A DNA stretch of 64,000 bases. It comes from an uncultured Methanobrevibacter sp. GTDB taxonomy: Archaea; Methanobacteriota; Methanobacteria; Methanobacteriales; Methanobacteriaceae. A model generated the notes under the pieces. It saw only the letters and a program-made list of their open reading frames with translations. It was not told the origin of the DNA and did no database searches. Location: positions 62,001 to 126,000 of the forward strand of contig NZ_CACWVY010000014.1 in the NCBI RefSeq assembly GCF_902764455.1, in the 5' to 3' direction. Both the position numbers and the translations under genes were made by a program. Shown one piece after another: positions 27,201-35,949 of the stretch. The stretch's first letter is position 1; each line of letters opens with the position of its first letter.

Positions 27201-28221
27201 CTACTGCTCCACCAAGTCCAGCAGCACCTGCACCCATATCACTAATATTACTGATTGTGTTGATTGCGTCTCCAGCAGCTTCAGCAGCATCAGTAGTACC
27301 TTTAATTTTTTTCGTTAACCATTCAAATCCATCTCCAATATCTCTAAGACCATTTGCAGTAGTAGAGATATTCCAGAATCCTTGGTTCAGAGTATCAATA
27401 CCTCCACCAAGAACAAGCATTGATGCAGTAAGATTTCCACCTAATTCATTATCTAAATCAATGAAACCACGTTTAACATCCTTAATAATTGGTAAGAATT
27501 CATTACCAATTTTTTTACCCGCACGACTAAAAGCCTTACCAATCAAAGCATCCAAACCAGTATTAGTTTCCATTAACTCTTCAGTTGAACCAGTTACCTT
27601 TTGAACAGCTTTCATGAAACCTTCAACATCTTTTTCATCACCATTCCAATAACCAGTACGTTCCAATGCATCTTGAGTAATACCATACTGATCTAATGCT
27701 GCGAATGCTCCTTTAATACCTTTGCTTAAATCCATCATAGATTGTTGAGCAAGATCAGTACTACCAGTTTGTGCTAATACTGCTGCACCAAAATTAGCCA
27801 TTTCATCTGTGATGTTAGTCATTTCTTTATCAGTAGCACCAGTAGCAGATTTAAAAGCTTTTAAAGCAGGAATTAATTCTTGCATACTGGTTAAACTTGA
27901 ATCTGTAGTTTTATCAACTTTCTCATAAAACTTATCATAATTTTTCGCAGTATCATCAAGCATGTTTTTGAGAAGAACAGCATTAGTTTCAGCTTTACTA
28001 GTAGTGCCGAAAATATTGTCTAATGCAGATTTACCAGTCAGAGATTGCATTACATTATCAGATACCTGCCCAATATTCATTAATCCCATGTTTACTTTTG
28101 ACATTGCAGCGGAGATATTGGATGCCATCGATTGAGCATTTTTATCAACATTAGCAAACATTTGAGATGCATTGTCACGTCCTTCCAATGTGAGCATTAT
28201 CTCTTCAGCAGTATTAACCAT
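24262..28221 (-). CDS. Tail tape measure protein
   Basis: 1319 residues, the longest gene, mainly Ala-rich helix with repeated segments of the form IKTDLITASQKLAELSAL (five or more copies at about 770-1080), a strongly hydrophobic stretch at about 640-690 (MIVPLLALSAVIIVMIPIVA) and a preceding Ala-rich linker. This composition and position, between the chaperones and the tail-tip genes, define the tape measure. Its length implies a tail of roughly 200 nm by the usual 1.5 Angstrom per residue rule. Confidence 0.9.
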   Translation of the reverse strand: MVNTAEEIMLTLEGRDNASQMFANVDKNAQSMASNISAAMSKVNMGLMNIGQVSDNVMQSLTGKSALDNIFGTTSKAETNAVLLKNMLDDTAKNYDKFYEKVDKTTDSSLTSMQELIPALKAFKSATGATDKEMTNITDEMANFGAAVLAQTGSTDLAQQSMMDLSKGIKGAFAALDQYGITQDALERTGYWNGDEKDVEGFMKAVQKVTGSTEELMETNTGLDALIGKAFSRAGKKIGNEFLPIIKDVKRGFIDLDNELGGNLTASMLVLGGGIDTLNQGFWNISTTANGLRDIGDGFEWLTKKIKGTTDAAEAAGDAINTISNISDMGAGAAGLGGAVGAGAQAGKKAGKAEKAVEGGLGAMSTADMLANLKSKNNYSEEAIKEASKSVKSSKQIQKEIDTAYDAEAKIFELMGKKDAAQANIDSGIFGSGMRKQFQKQIQDVTDEMDNIVGRDLWNGIKSNKSSLSKVEDESNSLWKYYQNIFDGQETAMSNAEKVSSKLGFKDKGGIGVFRELAEETSSSRQEASKVLTGLDELKDVQDEIQWGMDYTQSGFLGKLKMRKDKGVKGNVSDLLGGIKNFFKGGEEIADVVDDASDIGKTLSGVDDIADGMSAAAAAGEAATAAGPAMEAGAAGGTAAAAGATSLSAAFTSMIVPLLALSAVIIVMIPIVALIAAEAMVFLRLLADFMQALNFDNVDLKGATKGIQQVATALAWVGVAMAAMSFTSIMTGLAVITGGFMGILGPLDIAVNALKQAGQKLSQFNSVAIDPSVATKIKTISETLGSVAEAMGSLTWNNIVTGFSNFVANLLGFSSVTDGLEQAKNDIIKASEKLNEFSGITALDEGVAQNIQNVCNSLASVGDAMGALRSIRDGQNWDDIFGSLMNGLFGEGVDIQTALMNVKDDIIQASQALAQFEGISEIPEDISGKIQKVGSTLTTVNDTVNTIKEMVGSGFDNWVEGLFGGYDVAGGLEKIKTDLITASQKLAELSALSEIDEGITEKITQVGAALQKVSEVSTTLTTIGDSGIGEFDSSIITTAVNNVQTAATELARLNEVTFDGATADTMLGAIQTTLENLKTTLAAASGFTEASMSIGTQIITGVQSGLAPLPGAVQTSVSSAINSAGSQALAGGAMLGRATTTGMKSTLQLASVMSAEMDHVKAAVDNGIAAAKSAAEGGAKEVVEAFKSGINVGSPGDIARTMKQEMLYTKQFIQAAYEPLARASYEVAKGIVGGFGNPSLDMDMGMFSNGGQLTAEHIGALKTTISNAPEKQDNRPVTIIVQEGAVRIDARNHTVKDAQRLMITAFEGMNHITNIDVDI

Positions 28222-28223
28222 TC

Positions 28224-28487
28224 TTATCTTCTCCTCATACGTTTAGATTTAGATTTAGCTTTTTGAGCTTCTTTTTTCATTTGTTTAATTCTTTTCTGCT
28301 CTGCTTTGATTTCTTCACCATATTTTCGCATTAACATAATAATATCCCAATCGCGATTATAAAAACCACGAATAACTTCAGAAATGGGAATGCACAAATG
28401 TTTGCTAACACGAAAATAAACTTCACCAACAAAACTATCTAACATCTGGAAATAAATCAACTTCAAATCCTTCATCGATACGGACAA
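28224..28487 (-). CDS. Tail assembly chaperone, shifted-frame extension
   Basis: 87 codons, highly basic C-terminus. The frame overlaps the end of the upstream chaperone by 53 nt in a +1 (or -2) frame and has no ribosome binding site for its internal ATG (about 28473-28475). This is the classic gpG/gpGT arrangement ahead of a tape measure, in which the second frame is read as an extension by programmed frameshifting. Independent initiation cannot be ruled out. Confidence 0.65.
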   Translation of the reverse strand: MSVSMKDLKLIYFQMLDSFVGEVYFRVSKHLCIPISEVIRGFYNRDWDIIMLMRKYGEEIKAEQKRIKQMKKEAQKAKSKSKRMRRR

Positions 28488-29166
28488 TCTCTTTACATTT
28501 ATTATAGATTAAAGCACGAACTCCAATGTCTAATTTAGTCCAGAATTTTCTACGTTGTGTTTTATTCAAATCTTCATCACCAACCAATTCAACATGGTCG
28601 ATTAAAAAAGTAGTGATAACATCATTATTTTTATCAACATCTCCCAATTTTTCAACAATCTTGTCCTGAATGGATTGTTGCATTTTTTCTTCCTCTTGAG
28701 ATAACGGCACACCATTTGTTGCTTTACTATAAACCATTTTTTCAGATTTACTTAAATCACGGAACACTCTTGTTTGAGCGTCCAATAAATCCATGTATTC
28801 ATTATCAGATAATGGTTTTAAACGGAATTCTAAACGGTAAACTTGCCCACTGAGTTTAACATGCATATCAAACCGGTAACGGTTTGGATCATCTAAAATA
28901 TTTAACAATTCTGTAGAAGAATTAATAACTTTAATATTCGCTTCAATATTTTCCTCTAATTCTACACTATCATATTTGTGGAAATATTGGCGATATTTAT
29001 CCAATAACTCTTGTAATTGGCTTAATTCTTCTTGTGTGAATTCCTCTCCATTTATACATTTTTCTGCTAATATTTTTTCATCTTCTTCAAGGTATCCTAA
29101 AGGCAATCTTTTGCATTCTTCAGGAAATACATTTTGAAGAGCATATTGGTCTTTTGCATCTATCAT
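28435..29166 (-). CDS. Tail assembly chaperone
   Basis: 243 residues, acidic and helical, placed between the tail tube and the tape measure as expected for the chaperone that coats the tape measure during tail assembly. Its last codons overlap the shifted frame described at 28224-28487. GGAGGA before the ATG is a good ribosome binding site. No enzymatic motif. Confidence 0.7.
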   Translation of the reverse strand: MIDAKDQYALQNVFPEECKRLPLGYLEEDEKILAEKCINGEEFTQEELSQLQELLDKYRQYFHKYDSVELEENIEANIKVINSSTELLNILDDPNRYRFDMHVKLSGQVYRLEFRLKPLSDNEYMDLLDAQTRVFRDLSKSEKMVYSKATNGVPLSQEEEKMQQSIQDKIVEKLGDVDKNNDVITTFLIDHVELVGDEDLNKTQRRKFWTKLDIGVRALIYNKCKEIVRIDEGFEVDLFPDVR

Positions 29167-29261
29167 CCTTTTGCATCCTCCTTTAAAAATAATAATAAAA
29201 TGATAATCATGAAAAATAAAATTTTAAAAATATTAAATTAAAAATTAAATTAAATTAAAAA

Positions 29262-29299
29262 AAAATAAAAAAGAAGACTTTAAAAAAAATCTTCTTTTT
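29262..29299 (-). terminator. Terminator after tail tube gene
   Basis: Stem AAGAAGA / TCTTCTT (minus-strand sense; 29290-29296 with 29271-29277) with an A/T loop followed by a T-run, starting inside the tail tube stop codon. It would uncouple abundant sheath/tube synthesis from the genes downstream. The 130-bp gap to the chaperone is otherwise A/T-only sequence. Confidence 0.65.
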
Positions 29300-29708
29300 A
29301 TAATCTAGGTCTTTCAACACCTAAAGCATTTCCACTACAATCAATAGTTGGTCCATCATCACCATGACTCATAGTCAATTCAGTGATTTTACAATAAGTT
29401 AAAGTTAATCTATGATTGTATTTTCCACCTTTACCGAAATTATAATATTGGATTGGGAATAATTTACCAGATAATTTATATTCTAAAAGTAAATCATAAT
29501 ATTCTGGTTCAACACCAGATAAACCCCATTCAATAGTATCTTTTTTACTTGATCTACGTGTACCTTGTTCAGAATTAGTGACATATTTAATATCCCCACC
29601 TTCTTCAGAAAGGTCAACATTATTTTCATTAGATAAGATAGTAGTTCCATCTAATCTCATTTCGGCTAAGTCATAAGTATTATTAGCTGGGTCAACAGTT
29701 ATTGCCAT
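29298..29708 (-). CDS. Tail tube protein
   Basis: 136 residues following directly on the sheath gene, the invariable order in contractile tails. The pattern TRRSSKKDTIEWGLSGVEPEYYDLLLEY fits the tube-protein beta-barrel family (FII/XkdM type). It assembles into the inner tube through which DNA passes. A terminator follows. Confidence 0.8.
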   Translation of the reverse strand: MAITVDPANNTYDLAEMRLDGTTILSNENNVDLSEEGGDIKYVTNSEQGTRRSSKKDTIEWGLSGVEPEYYDLLLEYKLSGKLFPIQYYNFGKGGKYNHRLTLTYCKITELTMSHGDDGPTIDCSGNALGVERPRL

Positions 29709-29714
29709 ATTTAT

Positions 29715-30884
29715 CTAACTCCTAACAGTTGTTACAGGTGCTTCAATATACATAGTGAAGCGGATTAATTCAGTTGAATTTACAGGAACAGCTACACCTT
29801 CAACATCTAAATCGAAAGGATTTGATTCAGATTCTTTAACATCAATATAGGTTCCTTCCATCATGTAGCCAGCTTCTTTTTTCTCAGAAACAAGAGTATC
29901 AATATCTGCTTGCAAATAAGAAAGATTAACTTCAGTTTCATTTCTTTTGAGTTGAGGATATAATACTTCAAAAGCATCTCTAATAAGTTGGTCTACATTT
30001 CTTCTTGCATGCAACAAACAATCGTTTGGTCGATTATCTGGGTTTTTTGCAAAAGCAGATGAAACTGCAAGACAGATTTTTGGATGAACACTTTTTCCAG
30101 GTTTTTCATCACGATTGAAAATGATTCCTGCATTTTGAATTTCATCTTCTTCATCGTCAGTTCTTTCAGTGAAAGTTCCTGCAGATACAGAACGGTATTC
30201 TTCGTATCCTGGTTCTTCACTGAAGTGAGTTGTGAATATTCTTGCACAGGTAATACCAAATTCATCGAATGGTCCAATTAATCCAACTCTTGGGTCTTGA
30301 ACATAATTAGTTTGGTCTGAATCATTTAATTCTGCTAATTCATCCATATCCATTCCATCAACAGAGTAATATAAGATTCTTGGATTTCCTTTTTTGGCAT
30401 CTTCTTTAATTTTAGCAAGACCTGATTGAATTATAGGGATGATTTTTGCAGCAGTATCAGCTTTTTTAAAACCGACTAATACTTCAGCTTGTGCATCTCT
30501 TTTGATTTTTGCAGTTGCAAATGCAGCAGTCCATGCAGCATTATCTAATGTAGGTGTTTGACCAGAAGTTTTACCAGTACCAAGGTCAATAACATATACA
30601 TAAGGTACTGTAAGGTCATCAGATTCTTTTTTAATGTTTTCTTCAAAGAATCCTTTTAAAAATTTAAGAACTGGATTTGTATCAGGGTCAGTACCAATAC
30701 CTCCATTTGCAATACTTTTTGCAGCTGCAGTATAATTTTTAAATTTTAAAACATCACTTGCTGGAGTGGAGTTTCCAGTAATACCTATGATAACTGGTAT
30801 TTCCGCACCATCTCCGTTAGGTGTCGGATTAGACTCAGTTTCAAAGTATTTAATCTTTGGAGTTTCAGTTAAATCAATTGACAT
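29715..30884 (-). CDS. Tail sheath protein
   Basis: 389 residues. Order (upstream of the tube) and sequence features fit the sheath: an N-terminal beta part with PVIIGITGN, a middle subdomain with YYSVDGMDMDELAEL and LIGPFDEFGITCARI, and a C-terminal core with HARRNVDQLIRDAFEVLYPQL. It contracts to drive the tube through the wall. The strongest single evidence for a myovirus morphology. Confidence 0.85.
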   Translation of the reverse strand: MSIDLTETPKIKYFETESNPTPNGDGAEIPVIIGITGNSTPASDVLKFKNYTAAAKSIANGGIGTDPDTNPVLKFLKGFFEENIKKESDDLTVPYVYVIDLGTGKTSGQTPTLDNAAWTAAFATAKIKRDAQAEVLVGFKKADTAAKIIPIIQSGLAKIKEDAKKGNPRILYYSVDGMDMDELAELNDSDQTNYVQDPRVGLIGPFDEFGITCARIFTTHFSEEPGYEEYRSVSAGTFTERTDDEEDEIQNAGIIFNRDEKPGKSVHPKICLAVSSAFAKNPDNRPNDCLLHARRNVDQLIRDAFEVLYPQLKRNETEVNLSYLQADIDTLVSEKKEAGYMMEGTYIDVKESESNPFDLDVEGVAVPVNSTELIRFTMYIEAPVTTVRS

Positions 30885-30888
30885 ATAT

Positions 30889-31146
30889 TTATTCTCCTAA
30901 AAAGTTTTTAACAATTTTATCAAGCTCATCCATAGTAATGGATGGAGCAATATCTTCAATACCATATTCAGACTCTTCTTGTCTGTATTGGTCTAATAAA
31001 CCTGCACTAGACAAAGCACCAATGATAATGTAATTTTTAGTAGGGTGTTTTTGGACTGCTTCGTAAAGAATTAATTTTTCTTTATCCGCAGCATTTTTTG
31101 CAGGAGTCGAAGTTTCAGATTTTTTATCAGATTTTTTTACAGTCAT
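30889..31146 (-). CDS. Small acidic/basic virion protein
   Basis: 85 residues; Lys/Ser-rich N-terminus, helical C-terminus. It lies between the tail terminator-like gene (4-nt overlap) and the sheath. In related phages small proteins here act in neck or sheath attachment. Not otherwise recognised. Confidence 0.55.
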   Translation of the reverse strand: MTVKKSDKKSETSTPAKNAADKEKLILYEAVQKHPTKNYIIIGALSSAGLLDQYRQEESEYGIEDIAPSITMDELDKIVKNFLGE

Positions 31147-31751
31147 AATAAATCCTCATTAAAATTAATATCATCAAATAATCTTCCACCAATCGGATAA
31201 AACTTGTAATACTGCATATTTAACTTAAAAATAGTTCTAAGAACTGGTTCAGATTCATCACGTTCATCCAAATCAGTCATGCTGTTTACATAGAATGTCC
31301 GTTGTGAAATATTGAAAGTTTCAAAAAAAGAAGTGAAATTTTCTAGATTTGGGCATTGTCCTTTGTTTGCCCGACCAGTATCTGAAGTTAAAACTTCACA
31401 TTCACTATCAAGTTTACTACACCAGTCATCATTAAAATTAGAACAAGTAGTGTAATGACTAGCTTCTAATTGATTAAATCGTAATTCAATCGCATCAATA
31501 AGACTAGTTCTTTCTTCTTCAGTATTACACCAGATATTAACCCAGACATCAGCATTGTATAATCTTCGTAAATGTTGGACATGATCCAGTTCAACATAAT
31601 GTTTACGAATATATGATTCATCTGCTACCTGTACCGATACACATGGCGTATTGTCTGAAGCAATATATCGACTTCCTGTGAAGATATACTTGTTATGTAT
31701 TGGTAGATGATTGCGTAGTAAAGTGATAAATGCTTTTTCAAGGATATGCAT
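31143..31751 (-). CDS. Putative tail terminator / neck protein
   Basis: 202 residues with an alpha/beta pattern like tail terminators: an N-terminal helix (ILEKAFITLLRNHL), strands (CVSVQVADESYIRK) and a later helix (RTSLIDAIELRFNQLE). Gene order (between the gp10-like protein and the sheath) supports this. Confidence comes mostly from context. Confidence 0.55.
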   Translation of the reverse strand: MHILEKAFITLLRNHLPIHNKYIFTGSRYIASDNTPCVSVQVADESYIRKHYVELDHVQHLRRLYNADVWVNIWCNTEEERTSLIDAIELRFNQLEASHYTTCSNFNDDWCSKLDSECEVLTSDTGRANKGQCPNLENFTSFFETFNISQRTFYVNSMTDLDERDESEPVLRTIFKLNMQYYKFYPIGGRLFDDINFNEDLL

Positions 31752-31797
31752 TCATTTCACCCTTTTACTACTTTATTTAAAAAAAATAAATTATTTT

Positions 31798-32220
31798 TTA
31801 ATCAAAAATGCCCATAGCAGCTAATTCTTCTAGAACATACTCTTTCACTTTAGGAGCAATCTTATTAACAGTTCGAGTCAGAAATGGATTAGCAGGCATT
31901 TTACTAGTCCCATAATTAACAAAAGGCCAATATAAAACACCTCTGCTCCTTGCATTACTCCTTAATTCGTATGAGCATTTTTGTTTTTTCGTTTTGTGAA
32001 TACTTCTTTGCAAATTACCTGTTGGTTTGTACTGTGGAACAGACCTTGACATACTGTGTCCCGGTCTTGGCACTTCTCTTTTGATAATGTTTTCAGCATC
32101 AGACATAGAATGTTCCAATCCTTTATCTAATGCATCTTCAAAACCATTACCATTTTTCAAACCAAGCTTTTTATAATAGTTATCACTAAAATCAACTTTT
32201 AATGTTAATCCATTAGCCAT
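31798..32220 (-). CDS. HK97 gp10-like tail completion protein
   Basis: 140 residues from the ATG at 32218-32220, which has GAGG upstream; a longer frame would overlap the previous gene by 86 nt and is not believed. The pattern PTGNLQRSIHKTKK ... YWPFVNYGTSKMPANPFLTRTV is typical of the HK97 gp10 family, which connects head and tail. Confidence 0.75.
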   Translation of the reverse strand: MANGLTLKVDFSDNYYKKLGLKNGNGFEDALDKGLEHSMSDAENIIKREVPRPGHSMSRSVPQYKPTGNLQRSIHKTKKQKCSYELRSNARSRGVLYWPFVNYGTSKMPANPFLTRTVNKIAPKVKEYVLEELAAMGIFD

Positions 32221-32224
32221 TCTT

Positions 32225-32563
32225 TTATCCTCTGCTATTATTCCGTAATTTCTGCAAAAGTATTGTTTTATGAGGTAATAATCCATGATTCCAATTTTCT
32301 GGTGTTCCAATTATCTCATAATCAACACCATTGACTTTAACTAAATCAGTATCATAGATTTCAGTATTTTCATCTAATATTAACCTATAAGTATCGGTTA
32401 ATATTTTTCCAAATTCTTTTAAACTTGATGAAGGGTTTAATGGTGAAAAATTACCTTTAACTGTTTCACGAAGAATATAATCACCTTTGGGTCCATGATA
32501 ATCATAATCATCTTCACCATGGCCGTATAATTCGATTTCTTCGTTTGGGAAAAAGACCGGCAT
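32225..32563 (-). CDS. Head-tail connector (stopper) protein
   Basis: 112 residues with the small beta-barrel pattern of head-closure proteins (KILTDTYRLILDENTEI, VKVNGVDYEIIGTPENWN, LPHKTILLQKL). It lies between the gp6-like adaptor and the gp10-like protein, the conserved order for stoppers. Confidence 0.65.
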   Translation of the reverse strand: MPVFFPNEEIELYGHGEDDYDYHGPKGDYILRETVKGNFSPLNPSSSLKEFGKILTDTYRLILDENTEIYDTDLVKVNGVDYEIIGTPENWNHGLLPHKTILLQKLRNNSRG

Positions 32564-32569
32564 AAAGTA

Positions 32570-33142
32570 TCACCCTAACCATCTTACACGACATGAACTG
32601 TAACTGGATTTCAAATTATCAATTCTTGCATAAATCCTGTTACCAAGACTGTTACTGGTATCGTAACTTATTGATTGGTCGGATTCATGAATACTTGATA
32701 TGTCTCCAGTTTTATTATCCAATGCAGTGAATCCATATAATACCATATCTGAGATTAAAGGATTGATTTTAGATTGAATAGCTTCATCAGATAGTTTATG
32801 AATATATTCAATAACCAACATGCCATTGTGGTAATTATTAAGATAAAAGACACCACTATCTTCATCCAATACATAATCATCATCAGTTAATTCAATTCCA
32901 TCAATTTTAAAAGAAGTAACTTCACTTATAGGATACCAATCTGATTCAAATAAATCACCAGTGAATTTTCTTATGATCTGTTTTTTGTTTACAGGGTTAA
33001 CTGGTAAACCAGTCAGAGCAATAATTTCACTTGTTTTCAAATCAATTAAAGATTGTAATTTGTTTTCATCTTCTAAATCAGAATCAGATACCCCTTGTAA
33101 TTCTAAATTAGTTTTTAATTGTTCAGGAGTAATTAAACTCAT
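32570..33142 (-). CDS. gp6-like head-tail adaptor
   Basis: 190 residues. Helical N-terminus (LQSLIDLKTSEIIALTGLP) with a middle beta hairpin insertion and further helices, as in gp6/gp15-type adaptors under the portal. It is the first connector gene after the capsid. Assigned by pattern and order. Confidence 0.65.
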   Translation of the reverse strand: MSLITPEQLKTNLELQGVSDSDLEDENKLQSLIDLKTSEIIALTGLPVNPVNKKQIIRKFTGDLFESDWYPISEVTSFKIDGIELTDDDYVLDEDSGVFYLNNYHNGMLVIEYIHKLSDEAIQSKINPLISDMVLYGFTALDNKTGDISSIHESDQSISYDTSNSLGNRIYARIDNLKSSYSSCRVRWLG

Positions 33143-33216
33143 GTTATAATCCCTCCCTTTGAAAAATATTAAAAAAAAATAATAATAAAAAAGAATTTAA
33201 TTAAATATTATGGGAT

Positions 33217-33363
33217 TTATTCACCGTCATCAGTGTTTTCAGAAGAAGTGGAATTTGAACTTCCACCATCTTCATTGATTTTAGCCATAATATAATTAAA
33301 TCTAGCTCTTTTATCAGTTTTACATTTATCTGGTAAATCTAACCAGTAATCTACATCAGTCAT
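33217..33363 (-). CDS. Small acidic protein after the capsid gene
   Basis: 48 codons, ATG at 33361-33363, weak ribosome binding site GGAAGTTGAT. The N-terminal half has VDYWLDLPDKCKTDKRARFNYIMAKI-like helix content in two parts; the C-terminus is Ser/Thr/Asp-rich. It lies between the capsid and adaptor genes in the same orientation. Family not recognised. Confidence 0.5.
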   Translation of the reverse strand: MTDVDYWLDLPDKCKTDKRARFNYIMAKINEDGGSSNSTSSENTDDGE

Positions 33364-33391
33364 AAATATCAACTTCCATTAAGCAGAATAT

Positions 33392-34513
33392 TTAAGAGTT
33401 AGATTTTGCATTTTTAGTGAAAGGCACAATAAGGGTGTCTTCATCTCTGTGGATTTTAGCATCTGCTTTAGCAAGAATAGCTACGATGTAACCGATTTCA
33501 CGGATATCCCATTGACTGTACATTTCAATATCTCTCATCATACCAAATGCAATGTTAGAAGGTTCACCAATGAAAGCGTATCTCATATCAGTAACATTAG
33601 AACCATTTGCTTTATATTCACCATTAGTGAATTTCATGGTATCGAAACCATTTCTAGTTTCACGAAGAGTGTTATCTTGAACAACTTCCATTCCCATAAT
33701 CATTGGGATTTTACCATCTTTCAATATAGCATCACCGTAATCAGTTTCACGAGTTGCGATGTCTCTTACTGCTCTGGTGTACATGATAGGTGGAACAACG
33801 ATGTTAGCATTTTTCATATTACCATCTTGTTCAACATACATTTCAGCAGCATCTAATAATCCCCCAACAACATCATTAGAGTATACAAGGTTAGCAAGAC
33901 CATTAGCATCAGTAGTATTATCCTTTTTGATGTCAATAGCTTGAGCAATTAAACCTTTAGTCATACCAAAACCAGATGCTTCTCCTTGAACTGGAGTTGC
34001 ATTAGGGTCACTGTAAATACCCCATCTTTCCATTGCAGGACCAGTTTTAGTACCTAATAAGCTCATTAAAGTGGACATGAAACCATCGTTTTCAATGTTC
34101 TCATCAATGAAGTTTTTAGTAACTACAGTCATAGCTTGTAAAGCTTGTGCAGTTAACTGTTTACGAGTCCTTTTAATAGGAATTTCATTATCAGTTAATT
34201 TGAGACTGTTACCAGTAGTGGTGTCTCTTTGAGCTTCAAAGTCTAAGTCAGCATCTAAGTCATCTAAGTCATGTTGTGCTGAAGTCATTTTAATCATTCT
34301 GGATTGATCTAATAATACAGGGTCTTCATCAAGTTTGGTGAAGAAATCATCGAAAGTTGGTTCTGCCCAACCAGGACTTAATTTACCATTAGCATCAAAC
34401 ATTGCATCAGCGGATTTTTCATCCATTTTCTTTCCTACTACAGGAGTAAAGCTCATATTTACAGGTTGTTGAGCTAAAATTAATTCTTTAATATTCATAG
34501 CCATATTAATCAC
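33392..34513 (-). CDS. Major capsid protein (HK97-fold)
   Basis: 373 residues. It follows the protease/scaffold gene and has the features of HK97-type coat proteins: a helical acidic N-arm (about 20-100), a spine-helix region (TAQALQAMTVVTKNFIDENIE), then P-domain-like beta sequence with VVPPIMYTRAVRDI and GMEVVQDNTLRETRNG. Forms the icosahedral head. A second ATG at codon 5 is a possible start. Confidence 0.85.
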   Translation of the reverse strand: MINMAMNIKELILAQQPVNMSFTPVVGKKMDEKSADAMFDANGKLSPGWAEPTFDDFFTKLDEDPVLLDQSRMIKMTSAQHDLDDLDADLDFEAQRDTTTGNSLKLTDNEIPIKRTRKQLTAQALQAMTVVTKNFIDENIENDGFMSTLMSLLGTKTGPAMERWGIYSDPNATPVQGEASGFGMTKGLIAQAIDIKKDNTTDANGLANLVYSNDVVGGLLDAAEMYVEQDGNMKNANIVVPPIMYTRAVRDIATRETDYGDAILKDGKIPMIMGMEVVQDNTLRETRNGFDTMKFTNGEYKANGSNVTDMRYAFIGEPSNIAFGMMRDIEMYSQWDIREIGYIVAILAKADAKIHRDEDTLIVPFTKNAKSNS

Positions 34514-34607
34514 GTTTCCTAAAAAAGTTTAATTAAAAAAAATAAAATTGTGGTCTTAATAAAAAAAAAAATAAAATTTTTACACAAAAGATTTTAAAAA
34601 TAAAATA

Positions 34608-35771
34608 TTATACGAATTTAAGGTTTCTTCCGTAACCATCACGTTTAACAGATTTTTCTTCCATTACTGGAGGTTCAGATTGTGATTGTTGGAATTTACC
34701 GAATTTTGAAGTATTAGATTTTTCATTTAATTGTTTTACAATTTCATCATGAATTTTTTCATCTAATGATTTTTCTTCAATTTCTTCTTCATCTTTTTCT
34801 TCGTCTTCAGGTTTGCCGGTTGTTGGTTCACTCATACCAGGTTCAGATTTTTCAACTTCAACTTCAACTTCCTCTTCTTCAGTAGAGACAGGGTCAGTTT
34901 CGGTTTCGATTACTTCAGATTCTTCAACCGGTTCTTCCTCTTCATCCAAGTCTTTTTCATTTAATTCTTGACTTGCTTTGAACTCTGAAATAATGCGATT
35001 ACCTACTTCTTCAGCTGCTTTGTTTGCTGCAGAGTTTGCTAATGGTTCCAGTTTTGGTTCTATAACTTCAACTATTCTACCCTCAAACTCATTATAAGAT
35101 TCATTAATCAAATCTTTCACTTGAGCTAATTGAGCCTCAGATAAACCAGCATCATCGTTAATACCTTTGTCTTCTACTGGTTCTTCCGGAAGTTTGTCTT
35201 CAATTTTATCATTGTCTTTCTTTTCCATTGTTTCAACCTCGTTATTTATCGCATGATAACATGCACCAGTCAAACAGTTGCTGGCTATCAAATTTTGGCT
35301 TTTATACTCAACAGTACCGTAAGTATCCCAGTTCATTGGGATGTAAGTTAAGGTAATGTCTTTCAAATCATAATCAACAATTAGTAAGCCTTCAGGTGTT
35401 CTTTGTTTCTTTGGGAATCCTGATATACTGAAACCAAAGTTCATTCCAATGTCTAGACGTTCTTTGATTCCTGGAGCATATTCTGATAGGATTGTTCCTT
35501 TGATCCAAAGTTGGTTATCTTTTACCCATGCTTCGATAACTGCTCCTATTCCACCTTCGTAGCGCCGGTTGTGGTCACGATATATGTTGATTCCAACGGC
35601 TTGTTTTGCTAATGATTCTAAAACTTCTGGTGATACTATTTCATTAGCATAATCTTTGTTGGTGGTGGATGCAACACCTACTATTGTTAATGTTCCATCG
35701 TCGTTCATGTCGTAGGATTTTGCTTCAATGGGTAATCCGTAGACACGATATTCTTTTACAGCGGTTGTCAT
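34608..35771 (-). CDS. Prohead protease fused to scaffold
   Basis: 387 residues. The N-terminal 170 form a HK97-type (S78-like) protease: the likely catalytic His is in NIYRDHNRR (about residue 63) and the Ser in FGFSISG (about 117), with the TLTYIPMNWDT end motif. The C-terminal 200 are strongly acidic and helical (EEEEPVEESEVIETETD), as expected of a scaffolding domain removed during maturation. The gene starts a new operon with the capsid; a TATA-like CTTTAAAAA lies about 27 bp upstream. Confidence 0.85.
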   Translation of the reverse strand: MTTAVKEYRVYGLPIEAKSYDMNDDGTLTIVGVASTTNKDYANEIVSPEVLESLAKQAVGINIYRDHNRRYEGGIGAVIEAWVKDNQLWIKGTILSEYAPGIKERLDIGMNFGFSISGFPKKQRTPEGLLIVDYDLKDITLTYIPMNWDTYGTVEYKSQNLIASNCLTGACYHAINNEVETMEKKDNDKIEDKLPEEPVEDKGINDDAGLSEAQLAQVKDLINESYNEFEGRIVEVIEPKLEPLANSAANKAAEEVGNRIISEFKASQELNEKDLDEEEEPVEESEVIETETDPVSTEEEEVEVEVEKSEPGMSEPTTGKPEDEEKDEEEIEEKSLDEKIHDEIVKQLNEKSNTSKFGKFQQSQSEPPVMEEKSVKRDGYGRNLKFV

Positions 35772-35805
35772 TTTGTATCACAAAAAAAATGTTTTTTTAA
35801 AGGTT

Positions 35806-35899
35806 TGTTCTTTTCACTAGCTTAAAAGTGAAGTTATATGAAGTTTAATAGTTCTTAGCATAGCTAGACGGTGTTTTAAATTTCATATAAAAAAGAACA
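35806..35899 (+). ncRNA. Three-stem structured element
   Basis: Outer 9-bp stem TGTTCTTTT / AAAAGAACA encloses a small hairpin CACT-loop-AGTG (35815-35830) and a 15-bp hairpin (35834-35848 with 35876-35890) containing one G-T pair and a 27-nt loop. The G-T pair is a wobble only on the plus strand, which slightly favours that strand. It could be a small RNA, a leader structure or a DNA site. Confidence 0.45.
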
Positions 35900-35949
35900 T
35901 TCTGATTAAATTAAAATAATTTTTGAAAGGAGGTGAAAAAAGGATTAAC

